A DNA stretch of 64,000 bases from Zonotrichia leucophrys gambelii (Eukaryota; Chordata; Aves; Passeriformes; Passerellidae), in the NCBI RefSeq assembly GCF_028769735.1, contig NC_088200.1, positions 69,411,268 to 69,475,267 of the forward strand, given 5' to 3'. Shown piece after piece: positions 21,672-32,569 of this stretch (positions are counted from its first letter, which is position 1; the number at the start of each line of letters is the position of its first letter). Position numbers and translations under genes: made by a program. The notes beneath the pieces are model-generated. The model was given only the letters and a program-made list of their open reading frames with translations, was not told the origin of the DNA and did no database searches.

Positions 21672-23876
21672 CTACAGGCAGACATGTAGGAAAACAAATC
21701 TTTATTATGCTTGCTGCATGCAAACTACCGAAATAGGATTGTGTCACGTTCCAGTGGAGGTCAAAGATGACTAAAATGTTTACCAGCCGTAGTAGATTTT
21801 TAAACAAAAACAGCTACTACCATCCAACTGCTTCATTCTGGAGGCAAAATTGGCTGAGATAAAATCTAAATGGCTATGATAAATGGACTGAAAAATGTGG
21901 ACTAATTAGCGTGAGAAGGGAGACATCAATCCCAAATAGAAAGTAGAATAGTATTTAAGGGAACTGTAATTTAGAACCAAAGAAAATTAATTTCTTTCTT
22001 TGGCAAAAATGTATCAATAAGTGGAAAAGCTTTGAAAATGGTGTGCATGTGGCTGGAGTTCTCTATTATGCATCACAGCAAGAACTGGAGTAATAGGTCC
22101 TTCCAATAGTAGAAAATACTCTTAGAGAGTTTCCTTTATCTCAACCTGCTCCGTGAATGCAGTACAAACTTGGAACCATGAGAAATCCATGCATTTTGAC
22201 CACAAGCCACATCCAGAGCATGAATTTCCTGAGTGTCGCAGCATGGAGAATATCTGACTTCCACTGGCACCTCCTCCGTGCCATCCCTGTGAGTCGCTTC
22301 CCCCCGGGCAGCTGCCCCAAAGGGCCCTTGGAGCACCAGAGGGGCCCCAGCCCTGCCCAACAGGTCCCGCGGGCTCAGCAGCACCTGACACCAACACCAT
22401 GGCCAAGCCCCCGCCCGCTGCCGACCCGCAGAGCCCCACACCTGCCCCTCACCTGCTGCTCCTGGCACCTCTGGCTCACCCTGACGGGCATGGCACTGCT
22501 GGTGGGGGCCCTGCGGGACACAGTGCGGATTGGGGCCCTGCGGAACTCACTGGATCCTGCCCAGGCCCGCAGCTCCGCCATCCCGCTCTGCCTCGGCTGC
22601 TCCCGCTCCCACACACACACTGATCCTGCTGAAAATCTGAAAAATGCAAAATACTTCTTAGGAAAATATGTTCCTGCATGTTTGGCCTTTGTGGCTTCCA
22701 AGGCTCATCAACAAGAAGGGAGATGATTCCCATGAAACAAGAAGTAGCCAACAAGCTGGAAGTGATGGCCAGGCCTTGGAAAGGCCTTGGTGACTTCTTG
22801 GCTGAATTGCCTTGTTGAGGTGCAGGGCCTGACAGGCTTCAGTGACCTCAGACACAGGGCAGGTCAGCAAGGTTTGGGGAGAAGGATGTGCCACTCATGA
22901 TGGTGGACACAAAGAATACGGAATTTATGGGTACAAGGACATTTGGGAGAACCCTCAAGAAAAGGAACAAACTGATAAAGGCAATGCAGCAACTGTGCTG
23001 TATCAGTTCCTGCAGGGTAAAAGGCCATTCCAGCAGTGACAGTTTATGTGCTGCACATGGTTATGCCTGGTGTAGAGCAAAAAGGAGGTCACAGGTTATC
23101 CCTGAGCAGAATCTTAAAGTAACAGGTTGTACTCCTGGAACAAAAGACATGGTGCTAAAGACAGATAGTGCCTTGAACCCTGCTGGATTTGTTACAAGAA
23201 TCCTGACTGATTTGATATCCAGCAAGTTGGACTATCATCAATCAAAAAAAGAAATGGGAGAATGAGAGAAGACTGAAAATCCCCACTCTTAGTGGGACTG
23301 GCTTTCCTCATGGCTACCAGACCTTTAAAGGCTTAAAGAATTATTTATAACCCATGTTGGAATTGTTGCTGTTTACATTTTTTTCTCTGTGATAATTCAT
23401 TGTATTTCAGCTTTGATGAGATTTTTGCAAATAGTTGTAATAACAACCATTTTTATCATAGAAAGGGAGACTTCCAAGACAAATCTTTAAAGTATCTATG
23501 TGGAAGATTGGTGCAAATAGCTTGGGAATAAGTGGTGGGTAGTGGAACACTGAAAGCTCTGAAACCATCTATGTCCCAAGCCAAGCCAGAGCAATACAGT
23601 TTGTTCAAGAACATATTCTGCAGCTCAGATAACCAAGATGAAAACGGAAGACTACTGTATGGAAGACCACAATGAAAGCTCAACCGAAGTCCAAAAGCTC
23701 AGCGAACACCCAGGGGTCTCTAAAGATCCCCAACTAGACCCTCAGAGACTACCTGTGCAGACTCGAGCAATTTATGCACATTTAACGATTTCTGAGAAAC
23801 AGAACGCATATGTACTGCATACTCCGTTGTGACCGCACGGTTGGCTCTGTTACCGTGTGCTCCGCGCCGGCACCTG
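21672..23876. other. Upstream of ELL2-like exons; no gene confirmed
   Basis: A GC-rich block at 22260-22610 holds several overlapping open frames (for example 22157-22726 +) with no recognised domain. On the minus strand a possible exon-like block lies at 22150-22285 with a CACAG acceptor, but its product matches nothing I know. Expected upstream ELL2 exons were not found. Confidence 0.35.
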
Positions 23877-23885
23877 TATAAAAAA
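23877..23885 (+). promoter_or_regulatory. TATA box of small basic-protein locus
   Basis: TATAAAAAA lies 55 bases upstream of an ATG in the Kozak-like context ACCACCATGC. A GC-rich segment with TGTGACCGCA precedes it. The spacing suits a transcription start near 23907. The functional assignment is inferred. Confidence 0.4.
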
Positions 23886-23931
23886 GCAGGGCAGACACAC
23901 ACGCAGCACTCGTCCAAAACCAAAAACCACC

Positions 23932-24077
23932 ATGCCCTGCCACGGTCGGGGAGGACTCTGCAGCAGGAGCTGGAGCCGCAGGAGCTCCCGGGCTGGGCCG
24001 TAAGGAGGAGGCGCCAGGCCCTGTCCCGCCGCCGCGGATATCACCGGCACCGCAGCCGGGGCCGCCGCCACCGCTGA
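23932..24077 (+). pseudogene. Protamine-like small basic frame, broken
   Basis: From the ATG at 23932 the frame reads MPCHGRGGLCSRSWSRRSSR then AGP and stops at TAA 24001-24003. In another frame an arginine-dense run (RRRRQALSRRRGYHRHRSRG, then RRHR) occupies 24003-24074 and ends at TGA 24075-24077. Together the pieces have the make-up of a protamine or transition-protein type sperm nuclear protein: Arg, Ser, His and Cys, almost no acidic residues, TATA-driven, under 60 residues. One frame change separates them. Alternatively GTAAGG at 24000 is a splice donor and the Arg run is intronic. I do not recognise a specific family member, and a GC-rich chance match is possible. A variant AGTAAA lies at about 24151. 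Confidence 0.3.
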
Positions 24078-24785
24078 GCTGAGCCCGGGGCTGGCCCCAT
24101 TCAGCCAGAGCCCGGAGAGCGCCAGCCACGACACGGGCCTGGCGCTGCCAGTAAAGCACAGCAAGCTCACACCGCAGTGTGCGTGTCCCCGCAGTGCCCG
24201 TGCGCCAGCAGCAGCTGTCACTCGGTGTCTGCCCGGCGTCTGCGCCTCTCTACTCCCCCAGAGCTTCCCTGGCTCAGGAGGTTCCCCCGTTCTCCATGCT
24301 TGACTGCTCCACTGTTGGTTGTGCCTCTCAGAAATTGCATGAATGAATGCCTTGAGACTCAGCCCCTCAAAAAGTTTCTTTGTCCTTGCTGCACATGTGC
24401 TTAGAGTGACATGTGGGTCACCTTCCTGCCAGGTCAGTACGTGCAGAACTGTACTTAAGCGCCATTTCTAGTCAAAGTTCTCTGGAGGCAAAAAGGGAGC
24501 TGGGACGGGGGCAGAGGGGGTGATGTCAGTAAGTGAGAGGTTGTTCTGAAATCCCTTTTGCCAGGGCAGATGCCATGGGGGTCTCTCACCCAGAGCAAGA
24601 GCTGCGGGGCAGATCCTGTGTCCTGGATCCAAGCAGGAGGGAAATCTTTGCAGCAGCCAGGAGGAGCACGGCCAGGGCCTTGGGGTAATTGGATACCACC
24701 TGCCACGTGGCAGGGGGAAATGGAAGAGTTTGTTCTTCCTCCACTGGTGCACTGTAAGTCAGGGAGTTTGCCAAGTTCAGTGTGG
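24078..24785. other. Intergenic, nothing recognised
   Basis: GC-rich to about 24290, then ordinary sequence. Open frames at 24455-24796 (minus) and 24558-24788 (plus) overlap and show no domain. Confidence 0.35.
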
Positions 24786-25012
24786 TGAAGAATCATATGT
24801 GACTCATTTGCCTCTTGTACACTCTCCTTTTAGTGTTGCTCTTACCATTTGTGTTCCTTTTTCACTGCTGTTTCCAGTAAATTGTTCTTATCTCAATCCA
24901 TGATCTTTATCTATTTATGCTCTTCTCTCCATCCTGCCACAGGGAAAGTGGTGGGGAAGTCAGTGAGTGGCACATGGTCTGAGGTGTATCAGTGTGAGCA
25001 CTAAACTAGTGG
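24786..25012 (+). mobile_element. ERVL-type LTR 3' remnant
   Basis: CTGTTTCCAGTAAATTGTTC, TTATCTCAATCCATGATCTT and CATCCTGCCACAGGG in this order match the R-U5 end typical of avian ERVL LTRs. The element appears to end near CACTAAACTA. Its U3 start was not located. Confidence 0.45.
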
Positions 25013-25178
25013 AATACCATTCCTACAGCGCAACAATGTGGAAAACTCAATTTCCTAAGTTACTTTCCTTGTCTAGTTCTATAGGAAAATCAGCCTGCTG
25101 AAAAGCAATTGCGGTAATTGAACTGAAAGCCTGCTAGGTAACACTTGTTTTAAAGTACAGATTTAATAAGTTACACAG

Positions 25179-26508
25179 TGTCATAGTTTAGGCCTGGCAC
25201 AGAGCCAGTGCCCCCATGAGAATACCCTCTCCCTGGTGTCTGCTGTGAGATGTGACCAGGAATAAGCAAAGCAGGCTCCAGCTTAAACATAAAGAAAACT
25301 TTATTACCTAAACTACAAGAAAATAGAAAAAAAAAAAAACTATAAGGGAAAAAATTGAAAACCTTACAAAAAGCACTTTCCTCCTCCCCACCACCAAAAT
25401 TTCCCAATCCGATAGATTCTCCCAAATCACCAACTGCCCAGTCTGGCACTACCCTTTAGAATACTCAAACTTCAGTCCACGAAGAGGAGAGGAGTCCTTC
25501 TTGCACCATAGGCTTCCCCTGGAAACACGCTGAAATCTCGTGTGCTTCCATGCCACTCAGCACCGCCTGGAAAGTCCTTTAGCCCCTTATGACATCTTCC
25601 TTCCATGCCCAGTGCTCTCACCACTGTGCACAGACCACAGCTGCTTTTAGGGCTATCTTTTAAGGATGCCTTGTCTCACTCCAAAAAAGGCATAGTCTCT
25701 GCTTTGGGACATCTGTCCCCCCCATTTTTTCCCACCCTGTGGGGCCGAGGGGTCCCCACGATGAACCCTTCTGGCTCTGAGGCACTGCTCCCCCCCAAGT
25801 GCAGTCTCTGTGTCACAGGAATAAAACTGAGTCTATGGCCACACAAGAAAAGTCCAGCCAAAAGGCCACTCCAATCATCTCTCTCTCCACTCAGCCAGTC
25901 TTCTCCACTTCCCTCGGGCCAGGTCCTTGTTATCTCATCTCTTATCTCTCTTCTTATTCAGCTCTGAGGAGGATCAGCATTTTTGCGAGGTCCCAGTCAT
26001 GAAAGAAAGGGGTTAAAAATTTCAGTCTCTGCCTGTCCCAGAGCTCCGGCACTCCCACACTCGCTGCTGCTCCAGCCGGGCACCTCCTCACTGCATTCTC
26101 CCCCCCTTTTCCTCCTGGGCCGGCCGCTATCAAATTCAGACGCCAGCTCTCCTCTCTCTCTCTCCTGGGGGGGGAATGGCTGCCCGATGTCTCTTGGGGC
26201 TGCTCCTCCACCCTTCCATCCTCAAGGGCCTCCTCACCCCCCATCTCTGTCCAGGCCCAGGCCTACCACATGGCTGGCCCTCCCCCGCCCAGCAGCAGCG
26301 GCTGGACAACGGAGGGCGATCTGACCTCTTTCCCTCGAAGTCCCAAAAGAGCCTTCCAGCTCCGAAGCTCTGCTTTTAACCCCTATGTGTTCTCAGAGGT
26401 GTGTCCAAACCCCACTGGCCACACCAGGTGCCAATATCAAAATCCGAGCACCCATTGGTTTGACCACAGCATCCCAGAATTCCCACTTCTCCTGGTCAAA
26501 CCACCACA
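25179..26508 (-). mobile_element. Solo LTR, ERVL-type, perfect 5-bp target duplication
   Basis: The minus strand opens TGTGGTGGTTTGACCAGG at 26508 and closes GGCCTAAACTATGACA at 25179, 1,330 bp. It carries AATAAA (complement near 25301) about 120 bases before the end. CACAG flanks both sides (25174-25178 and 26509-26513). TG...CA ends and a 5-bp duplication fit ERVL. No internal sequence remains, so recombination between the LTRs of a former provirus is the likely origin. Confidence 0.85.
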
Positions 26509-26513
26509 CACAG

Positions 26514-27439
26514 AAAGCAAAAATTAAATATTGCCAAAGAGTCTTTATAATAACATTTTAAAATATTTTAAAATGTATGATGGGAGAAATTCCTGTCATC
26601 TTTTTCCAGTCTCACGGTGACAAAGAATTCTATAAAGCAAATTACAACTGAATATTTTCAGCTCCTAAATAAAAGTTAAGCAAAATAGCAGAAAGAGTTA
26701 CATTTGAGCTGCATTTCCAAAGCAGATGGTTGACTTTAATGCTTAAGGCTAAAGAAGGGAAAATGAGAGAATCTGTGTGTTGGAAAAAAAAAAACATTAT
26801 GGAATTGTGTAAATGCATTCCTCCCTGAAATGAAAATTGTCATATTCAAAATATCATTGACAGTTGAAGCCAGAATTTCAAGCTGTTTGGTGTCAATCAG
26901 CTGTCTTAAATCCTTTAAGACAGCATTATTGGTCTGGCTTCACAGGCATCTGAATGAATGATGAACAGAAAATCTGTACATTCCAAATTAGACTTTCTTG
27001 GATAAGTCAGATTTCCCGAGGATTCAGAAAACAGATTTGGGTTTGGTTTTTTCCTCCCTCTAAAAAAAGCTGAAAGAGTTCCTGCATTCACTTAGGCAGT
27101 TCAAGGTTCTGAAGGGTACTTGGCTTGTATCAAGATCACAGACACCAGATTCCAAAAAGATGTCCTTGATTTTCAGACTTTTCACAGACAAAATACCATG
27201 AAAGAAAGAACTTAAATCAATTCAATTCAGACACCGCTTTGCTCTCCATTGAACCACAAGTCCACACTGTACCCTTCTCATTAATACAACCACAGAAACA
27301 CTGACAGCCTTGGTTGGCAGAACTGTCATTTCCAGACAACTCACTGAGAGCAGTCACTGTTAAAGTCCCTGCCCTGGCTTTCACAGCCACTGCCCCCCTG
27401 TGCCTATCCCTGCAGGGCAGGACCAGCACCAGGATGACC
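26514..27439. other. Intergenic, AT-rich
   Basis: No gene or recognisable repeat. A short AT-rich near-repeat (TTTTAAAATATTTTAAAATG) lies at about 26556. Confidence 0.4.
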
Positions 27440-27870
27440 TGTGGAAACAGCTGGTGACAGTGGCAGGTCCCTCTGCCCAGGGCAGAAGGCACAGTGGACC
27501 TGGTGTCCCAGAAAGAGCAGGGGCCCCAGCAAGAGGCCAACCCACCAGCAGCTCCAGCAGGGCTCTGGCAACTCTTTATTCAAGGAAAGGAAATAAATTG
27601 TTGTTTTCCTCAAATAGTCCTTAGACACTGGTTTCTCTCCCTTCTAATGCCCTTTCCCATCCCCTTGTGCCCCTGTGGATGACACCCCTGTGCTGGGGGC
27701 ACAGCCACGGGCCCTGGAGTCTGAGGGCTATGTCAGCAGTTGTACCTGATCCACAGGAAATCCTGCCACAGCTGCCACACCTGCAGCAGAGCAGATGCCA
27801 AAGGCAGAGCGGGCAGCAGGAGCAGCTGGTCTGTCACAGGACCGTGACCTTAACCCTCCTATCCAAATAT
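27440..27870 (+). pseudogene. Remnant copy of the Topors-like gene 3' flank
   Basis: From CTCTGCCCAGGGCAG at about 27470, and strongly from AGGGCTCTGGCAACTCTTTA at 27559, this matches 32160-32440 downstream of the Topors-like stop codon, including the CTTTATTCAAGGAAA block, TCCCTTCTAATGCCC and CAGGCAGAGCGGGAAGCAG-type text. The RING-coding part is absent. It is a direct-orientation duplicate about 4.6 kb away, separated from the intact gene by a class I retroviral remnant. Confidence 0.7.
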
Positions 27871-28020
27871 CTGGATGCACAGTGACTCCATAACCCGAGG
27901 TAATCCAATTGGGGGCACTCCCCTCTGATGTTTCAGCCCAGAAAGTAGAACTCATTTCAGTCAATCAAGCTTTGGAATTGAGTAGAGGAAAATGAGTTTG
28001 AACTGATTCATAATATACCT

Positions 28021-29400
28021 TTGGAGTGGTACGTGCACATGGGATTTCTTGAAAGAAAGGGACCTTTTGAGATCTCAAGGCACATTGATCAAAAATGGAA
28101 GACAAATCTTGAAAGTATCCAGAAACCAGAGGAAGTTGCCATCAGGCATTGCAGAGCACACCAAGTGGGTAAGACCAAACTGGAATTGGGGAAACATTTA
28201 GCCAATGAGGCTGCAGAAAAAGACATGTTAGAAAACAAAGTTTTATCTTTAATACCCTTGCCAGAGATACCTCTCCCAGTAGAAAAAACAGAGTATAATG
28301 CTAGGGACTGTCAATTAATTGAAACTGTAGAAGCAAGATTTGATCCACAAGGCTAGGCAATTATCCCAACTGGGCAAAGAGTAGTCCCAGAATCACTCCT
28401 GCAAGAAAAAGCAGATTGCAAACACAAAGCCACTCATTGGAGTACTGAAAAGCTTTTGAAACATTTGCAAAAGTCTATAATTGGGTCTGAAATGGCTCAG
28501 ATTTTTCAATCAAGACTCCAAAAATGAATAGTTTGTAATAGAGGCAATCCTAACACAGCTCACAATGTAGTGCTAAGAGGCATTAAATCTGGAGATTTAA
28601 TATGCCACAGGAATAGTGGCGGATGGATTTTACTCAATATCCCAGAAAATGGGGGTATAAATCCCTCCTAATTCTGGTGGATATGTTTTCTGGATGACCG
28701 GAAGACTTCTCTTGTCACGACCAACCAGTCTAGGGAAGTGGCCAAAATGCTGTTGAATCAAACAATACCTAGATTTGGGGTACCTTTGGGAATTTCATCA
28801 GATAGAGGTTCCCACTTTATTGCAGAGGGGGTACAAGAGGTTAGGAAAGCCTTGGGAATAGCTTGGGATCTTCATACTCCTTATAGGCCCCAAGCTAGTG
28901 GCAAAATATAGAGAATGAATTATGCAATCAAATTGAACTTGGGTAAAATATGTTAGGAAACCTCCTTGACATGGGTCCAAGCCTTGCCTCTTGCTCTGCT
29001 TTGAATTAGAATTCAGCCATGGGACATCAGTAAAATGTGGCCCTATAGGCTGCTGTATGGCTGACCCTACCAAGTACCACATATCTCAGGAAACATATAC
29101 ATATAAGGAGAGGTTGATTTGAATAATTACCTCATTTCTCTTGACCAAAACTTTACAGTACTTACAGCAAGCAGTGGCCATCTCCAGACCAACAGGACTG
29201 GACAAACCGGTGAACAAGTTCCAAACAAGAGCTTGGGTGTACTTGAAAGACTGGGGAAACTGCTCTGCTACAGCCAAAGTAGGACCTTTGCAAGTTCTGT
29301 CAACAATTTTACTGCATTGAAACTGACAGAGTAAAATCTTGGATACATTATTCCAGAATCAATAGAGCCAAAGCCCCTTAGCTCAAGACAACATCTCCTT
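28021..29400 (+). pseudogene. Class I retroviral pol remnant (RNase H end, integrase)
   Basis: The open block 28021-28356 carries an RNase H end (RHCRAHQVGKTKLELGKHLA) and runs toward the integrase zinc region. From about 28490 the plus strand, with many stops and shifts, follows an integrase: a GDL-type spacer, a WxxD-like catalytic core with SSDRGSHF and the TPYRPQASGK box at about 28875-28905. Gag, protease and RT are missing upstream and env is absent downstream. The gammaretrovirus-like class fits. Confidence 0.75.
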
Positions 29401-29563
29401 GGGATTTGAAGAAATCTGGACCAAACTTACGTCATGGTTACCCAGCTGGACTGGTTAAAACATCAGTCTATAGATGTTGTAATGCCTTATGCTGTAAAAT
29501 GAAATTATAGGTATTAAGAAATGAGCTCCCATAAGGAACTTTGTCTCAAGAAAAGGGGACACT

Positions 29564-30048
29564 TGATAAGAACTATAGAACAGAGCAGCACAGCCTTGAG
29601 AAGTGGATGAAGGATGTAACTTAGGCAGACAGAACTCATGCAAAACACAAGCAGGATGCCAGCTCAGTTCTGTAAGGCTGACAAAGCAGAAGTTATTGTG
29701 CAAAAAAGGATATTGTGCTTACTCCAAAGCAGGGGGTAAGAAACAGCCACCTAAAAAGGACACCAGGCATTGAAGATAGACCCCAGAGAATCATATGAGG
29801 ACTTCCAATAAGGGGTGCAGATTTGTAAAATAAAGTAATAGATATACATCAAGTAAGCAGGGATAGGTAATGAATGGGTAATCAGTGTGTATGATAAAAG
29901 CTCTGTTCACCTGACACTCAGGGCACTGAGTTAGAGGAGTGATCCTCTGAGTGACCAGCATGGTGTAATAAATAAAAGCAGGCAGTAATAAAGACTGCCT
30001 GCTTTCTAATACTCAAAACTATATTAGAAAGTTTCTTTTTCAATAACA
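29564..30048 (+). mobile_element. 3' LTR of the class I remnant
   Basis: A purine tract CAAGAAAAGGGGAC (29547-29560) is followed by TGATAAGAAC at 29564 and an end at CAATAACA, 30048. AATAAA occurs at 29971-29976. The start is tentative because four bases separate it from the purine tract; TGTTGTAATG at 29473 is an alternative. About 485 bp. Confidence 0.5.
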
Positions 30049-30274
30049 ACCTCTCCTGGCAGAGCTTTGAATTATACCCTTGTGCCCTGTCACTGTATGC
30101 CAGAGAGAGCTTTAAAAGCATGATGAGACACATGGCCACAGACACATGATGCAGGTGACCAAGGGAGAGCAACATGGGAATGTAGAAGTTGGAAACAAGA
30201 AATTATATTTCTTTTTTTTCTCCAACACCATGTATGAACAGGGATAGAAGGCCTGTGGTGACAACACCGGGTGG
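30049..30274. other. Spacer, nothing recognised
   Basis: Short host-type sequence between the class I LTR and the upstream region of the Topors-like gene. Confidence 0.35.
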
Positions 30275-30505
30275 AGAAGGCTGATGTTGCCAGCCTGGAG
30301 ACTGTGACATCCCTTAGCAATGAGGGAAGTTGCGACCTGACTTCCCTCCCTGCTTATCTTGGGTTGACCAGAAGGTGAAATGCCTGATTTGCTGTCACTG
30401 GTGAGTGAAGGCTGATGTCACTGAGCAGTGGACTGTGACATCACAGAAGGAAGGGATGATGACATTGTGTCCCTCACTGCCTATATTCAGTTGGCAGAGC
30501 CTGGG
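30275..30505 (+). promoter_or_regulatory. Two tandem 131-bp units with CRE-like sites
   Basis: GAAGGCTGATGT occurs at 30276 and 30407 and CTGTGACATC at 30302 and 30433, both offset by exactly 131 bases, so the whole block is a diverged tandem duplication. It contains TGACATC (30304), GATGTCA (30414) and TGACATCA (30436), each close to a cAMP-response element. The block ends about 400 bases upstream of the Topors-like start codon. CRE-like sites are typical of genes expressed in post-meiotic male germ cells (CREM targets); use here is inferred. Confidence 0.4.
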
Positions 30506-30689
30506 CCAGTCTGGCTCCAGCCTGGAGTCCATTCAAGCGACATTGTGGAGTGGAGGATCAAGGCAGGCTGCTCTAGTGCTGGGTGGTGGCTGTTACTGCC
30601 AGATCCTGGTGCCAGTCTCAGAGCCATCACTCCTGTTTCACTGCCCTGCCTGCTTCAGGCAGCCAAGCACTGCAGATGCAGCACTGAAG

Positions 30690-30839
30690 GTGAGCTGTGA
30701 AGGAAAATGTCCCTCTGGGGTGGCTGTGGGGAAGGTGACGGGACTCAGGGAACTGGGAGGGTGGCCTTCACCAGGGGCCTGGCCACTTCTTCCTCCCTGC
30801 CCCAGGACAGCCAGTGCCCATGGCCTCTCCCTCCTGCAG
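30690..30839 (+). other. Predicted 5' UTR intron of Topors-like gene
   Basis: A donor AAG/GTGAGC at 30689/30690 and an acceptor CTCTCCCTCCTGCAG ending at 30839 bound 150 bp. Splicing would join a non-coding first exon to the coding exon 69 bases before its ATG. Confidence 0.35.
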
Positions 30840-30908
30840 GAGGTGACACAGTGAGGGCAAACAGCCCCTGATCCTTATCTCTCCACGAGCGTGCTGCAGA
30901 GCACAAAA

Positions 30909-32066
30909 ATGTCCACAGAGAGCAACAGCAACTGCGCCATCTGCCAGGACACTTGTGAGGACGTGGCTTCTACTCTGCCCTGTCACCACCAGTTTTGCCT
31001 GGGCTGTATCCTGCAGTGGACACAGAGAAATCCAGTGTGCCCGCTCTGCAGAAGAACAATAGTGACTGTCCAATTTTCTGATTATGGAGAAGACGACTAT
31101 CTGGAGATATCCATCACAGTCCCTGAGGAGCTGCTGGATGGCAGCAGCCAAGGAGGGAGAGCTCTCGGCAGCCTGGATGAGAACAGCTCCCATCCTCCTG
31201 TGGTGTCCCCTTCCCCTCCTCCACAGGAGGTAGTGTCTCCAGCAGAGGAGGAGGAAGGATCAAGGCTGGAGTTTGTGGACAGTGTCCTGCCTGAGGTCTG
31301 GGCAGAAATTTTCCGTCAACGACAGCATCTCCTGGACTCCGTGCGGCCCTGGCTGCATGAGAGGCTGGAGGGAATATACCAGGGCTGGTGGTGGGTGGTA
31401 AACGCCATAGAGAGCAGCATCTTGCATGGCCTTTGCATCTACGGGCCAGATGCTGAGATGCTGGTCCAGGTGCTGCAGCCTCTCCTCGAGGAGCACACGG
31501 CACCACTGGTCCATGATGTCATCAGCATCGTCATGGGCCAGTGCCGTGAGGAGGTCCAGAGGCTTCTGCCCTCTGGTGCTGTCAGGGATGACAATGACAG
31601 CCCTGTGGCCAGCTCCAGCTCCAGCCCCAGCCCCAGCTCCAGCTCCACCTCCAGCTCCACCTCCAGCTCCAGCTCCACCTCCAGCTCCACCTCCAGCTCC
31701 AGCTCCACTTCCACCAGCTCCAGCTCTAGCTCTACTTCCACCAGTTCCAGATCGAGCTTCAGCAATTCCAGGACCTCCAGCTTCAGCACATCCAGCTCCA
31801 GCAACTTCAGGAGCTCCAGCTTCAGCAGAAACAGCTGCAGCTGCAACTGCAGTTGTAGTTGCAGCTGCAGCTGCAGCTCCAACAGCTGCAGCAGCTCCAA
31901 CAGCTGCAGCAGCTCCCACAGCAGCTGCAGCTCCAGCAGTTCCCAGCAAGGGACTCCCGACAGCAGCCCCACAGGCTCTGATGAGGAGGAGGAGGCTGGT
32001 ACATCAGAGGCTTCCCCCTGCCCAGGGCAGCCGTTGCAGCCCGTCTGCTCCCAGGGCAGGGACTGA
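30909..32066 (+). CDS. Topors-like RING finger protein
   Basis: A 385-residue single-exon frame. Residues 9-47 form a perfect C3HC4 RING (C9, C12, C25, H27, C30, C33, C44, C47; CAIC...CHHQFC..C...CPLC), close to the RING of TOPORS, a ubiquitin and SUMO E3 ligase. Residues about 130-225 hold a helical region with LQPLLEEHTAPLVHDVISI, matching the TOPORS segment after the RING. Residues about 233-345 are almost pure serine, encoded by an AGCTCC hexanucleotide array, and the tail is acidic. TOPORS itself is far longer, so this is a short paralogue; Topors-like paralogues are annotated in many songbird genomes. The start is the ATG at 30909 (A at -3); an upstream in-frame GTG is not used as a start in eukaryotes. 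No disabling mutation is seen. Confidence 0.8.
   Translation: MSTESNSNCAICQDTCEDVASTLPCHHQFCLGCILQWTQRNPVCPLCRRTIVTVQFSDYGEDDYLEISITVPEELLDGSSQGGRALGSLDENSSHPPVVSPSPPPQEVVSPAEEEEGSRLEFVDSVLPEVWAEIFRQRQHLLDSVRPWLHERLEGIYQGWWWVVNAIESSILHGLCIYGPDAEMLVQVLQPLLEEHTAPLVHDVISIVMGQCREEVQRLLPSGAVRDDNDSPVASSSSSPSPSSSSTSSSTSSSSSTSSSTSSSSSTSTSSSSSSTSTSSRSSFSNSRTSSFSTSSSSNFRSSSFSRNSCSCNCSCSCSCSCSSNSCSSSNSCSSSHSSCSSSSSQQGTPDSSPTGSDEEEEAGTSEASPCPGQPLQPVCSQGRD
31610..31945 (+). repeat. AGCTCC-type hexanucleotide array inside Topors-like CDS
   Basis: Imperfect AGCTCC, AGCTCCACCTCC and AGCTGC repeats encode the serine tract. Because the period is a multiple of three, all six frames stay open, which explains long Ala/Pro and Leu/Glu-rich shadow frames. 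Such arrays vary in length between alleles. Confidence 0.8.
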
Positions 32067-32569
32067 TTGTCCCCTGGGCCCCAGCGTATCTGACAAAAGA
32101 GGGGGCCCAGCCCTAGAGCTCTCCCCAGGCCTGCCAGAGGCTGCCGCACAGGCAGCTCTAGCAGGGCTCTTTCAACCCTTTATTCAAGGAAAAGGAAATG
32201 AATTGTTATTTCCCTCACAAAATCTCTGTGTGCTGCTTTCCCTCCCTTCTAATGCCCTTCCCCTTAAGCCCCACTGTGGGTGGCACTCAGGTGCTGGGGG
32301 CACAGCCATGGGGTCCCAGAGCCATTGGGCCATGGCAGCAGCACCTCTTCCCACAGCTTCCTGCTGCAGCTGCACACCCCCAGAGCAGCAGGTGCCACAG
32401 GCAGAGCGGGAAGCAGAGACAGCTGCTCCTGTCACAGCACCATGCCCTCAGCCTGCCTCCATGTTTTCTCTTACCTGCCCTCTTGGGAGAGTGGAATGTT
32501 GCATTCTCTTTGGTCAGGGTCCATCCAGGGTCAATCCACTAGATTGTCAACATCTTCTCCTCTCCTGAC
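32067..32569 (+). other. 3' flank of Topors-like gene
   Basis: Untranslated sequence whose first 375 bases are shared with 27440-27870. No AATAAA was found close to the stop codon in this copy; the remnant copy has GGAAATAAATTG where this one has GGAAATGAATTG. Confidence 0.5.

Noticed and set aside
22136..22726. GC-rich open frames near 22.4 kb as a missing ELL2 N-terminal exon
   Set aside because: None contains the expected ELL N-terminal motifs or phase, and frames on both strands are equally open.
30891..30908. Upstream start for the Topors-like protein
   Set aside because: The codon is GTG. The first ATG of the frame is at 30909, with A at -3.
31426..32568. 380-residue plus-strand frame and the 229- and 236-residue minus-strand frames over the Topors-like gene
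   Set aside because: All are kept open by the hexanucleotide array, whose period is a multiple of three. The RING frame has the real domain and start.
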